Positions 6,676 to 6,853 of a stretch of 6,853 nucleotides of DNA are shown one piece after another; position 1 is the stretch's first letter, and each line of letters opens with the position of its first letter. Source of the stretch: HGM04593 sp045588485 (GTDB taxonomy: Bacteria > Bacteroidota > Bacteroidia > Bacteroidales > Bacteroidaceae); assembly GCA_045588485.1 (NCBI GenBank), contig JAZNEI010000059.1, forward strand, positions 1 through 6,853, read 5' to 3'. A program made the translations under genes and the position numbers. The notes below the pieces were generated by a model. It searched no databases, was not told the origin of the DNA, and saw nothing but the letters and a program-made list of their open reading frames with translations.

Positions 6676-6713
6676 AATTATCCCCTCAAAAAACGTTTTT
6701 TGAGGGGATAATT
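6676..6713. terminator. perfect 38-base palindrome, probable shared terminator
   Basis: Bases 6676-6694 and 6695-6713 are exact reverse complements (19-bp arms, no formal spacer, CCCC/GGGG block plus an A6/T6 block next to the tip). It begins 5 bases after the purN stop and ends 17 bases before the stop of the minus-strand gene at the right edge, so it sits exactly where both convergent transcripts must end. The T run lies inside the stem, not after it, so it is not a textbook intrinsic terminator on either strand. Confidence 0.72.
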
Positions 6714-6729
6714 CGACTAAAACCACAGC

Positions 6730-6853
6730 TTATTTTTCGCCAATATTCCATTTATTCTCCTTTAATTTCTTTTGTATCTCATCATACTTCTTTTCGTCGG
6801 CACGAAAAGTAGGAGAAAAAGAACAATGAAAGGCTGAATTTAGCAAACAAGAC
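6730..6853 (-). CDS. 3' end of an unidentified gene running off the right edge
   Basis: A minus-strand frame is open from the window edge to a TAA at 6730-6732, giving the last 40 residues of a protein. The final 24 or so residues, from FRADEKKYDE to NIGEK at the end, are charged and look helical, and the other minus-strand frames are interrupted, which supports real coding. The part nearer the edge is cysteine- and phenylalanine-rich and less clear. Too little is present to name a family. It converges on purN, with the palindrome at 6676-6713 between the two stops. Confidence 0.55.
   Translation of the reverse strand, partial: SCLLNSAFHCSFSPTFRADEKKYDEIQKKLKENKWNIGEK

Overview
The window looks like chromosomal DNA from a member of the Bacteroidota, most likely Bacteroidales. 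Four things point there: promoter-like TAnnTTTG boxes of the Bacteroides -7 type, AT-rich leaders with almost no Shine-Dalgarno sequences, a lipoprotein whose cysteine is followed by a Ser/Asp-rich surface-export signal, and strongly AT-rich spacers between coding regions of moderate GC. The genus cannot be fixed from this sequence alone. The content is mainly housekeeping; I see no transposon, CRISPR array, tRNA, rRNA or phage module.

Left part, minus strand (read right to left): ftsE (ABC ATPase of the cell-division FtsEX complex, with a long C-terminal tail), then an unrecognised surface lipoprotein with its own promoterless-looking 131-base leader and a clear terminator, then the lysine pair lysC (aspartate kinase) and lysA (diaminopimelate decarboxylase). 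lysC and lysA are 11 bases apart, form one operon and encode the first and last steps of the aspartate-to-lysine route. The operon ends in a perfect 18-bp hairpin at 143-191. A doubtful plus-strand reading frame enters from the left edge and converges on this hairpin.

Right part, plus strand: a 220-240-base divergent control region separates ftsE from a two-gene operon. Its first gene is an integral-membrane protein with a C-terminal LytTR DNA-binding domain; its second, 11 bases later, is purN (GAR formyltransferase of purine synthesis). The operon ends in a perfect 38-base palindrome at 6676-6713. Beyond it, the last 40 codons of a minus-strand gene enter from the right edge, so the palindrome probably serves both convergent transcripts.

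The least explained items are the membrane LytTR regulator coupled to purN, with a GTTG direct repeat spaced one helical turn apart over its predicted promoter, the lipoprotein of unknown function, and the FtsE tail without an adjacent ftsX.
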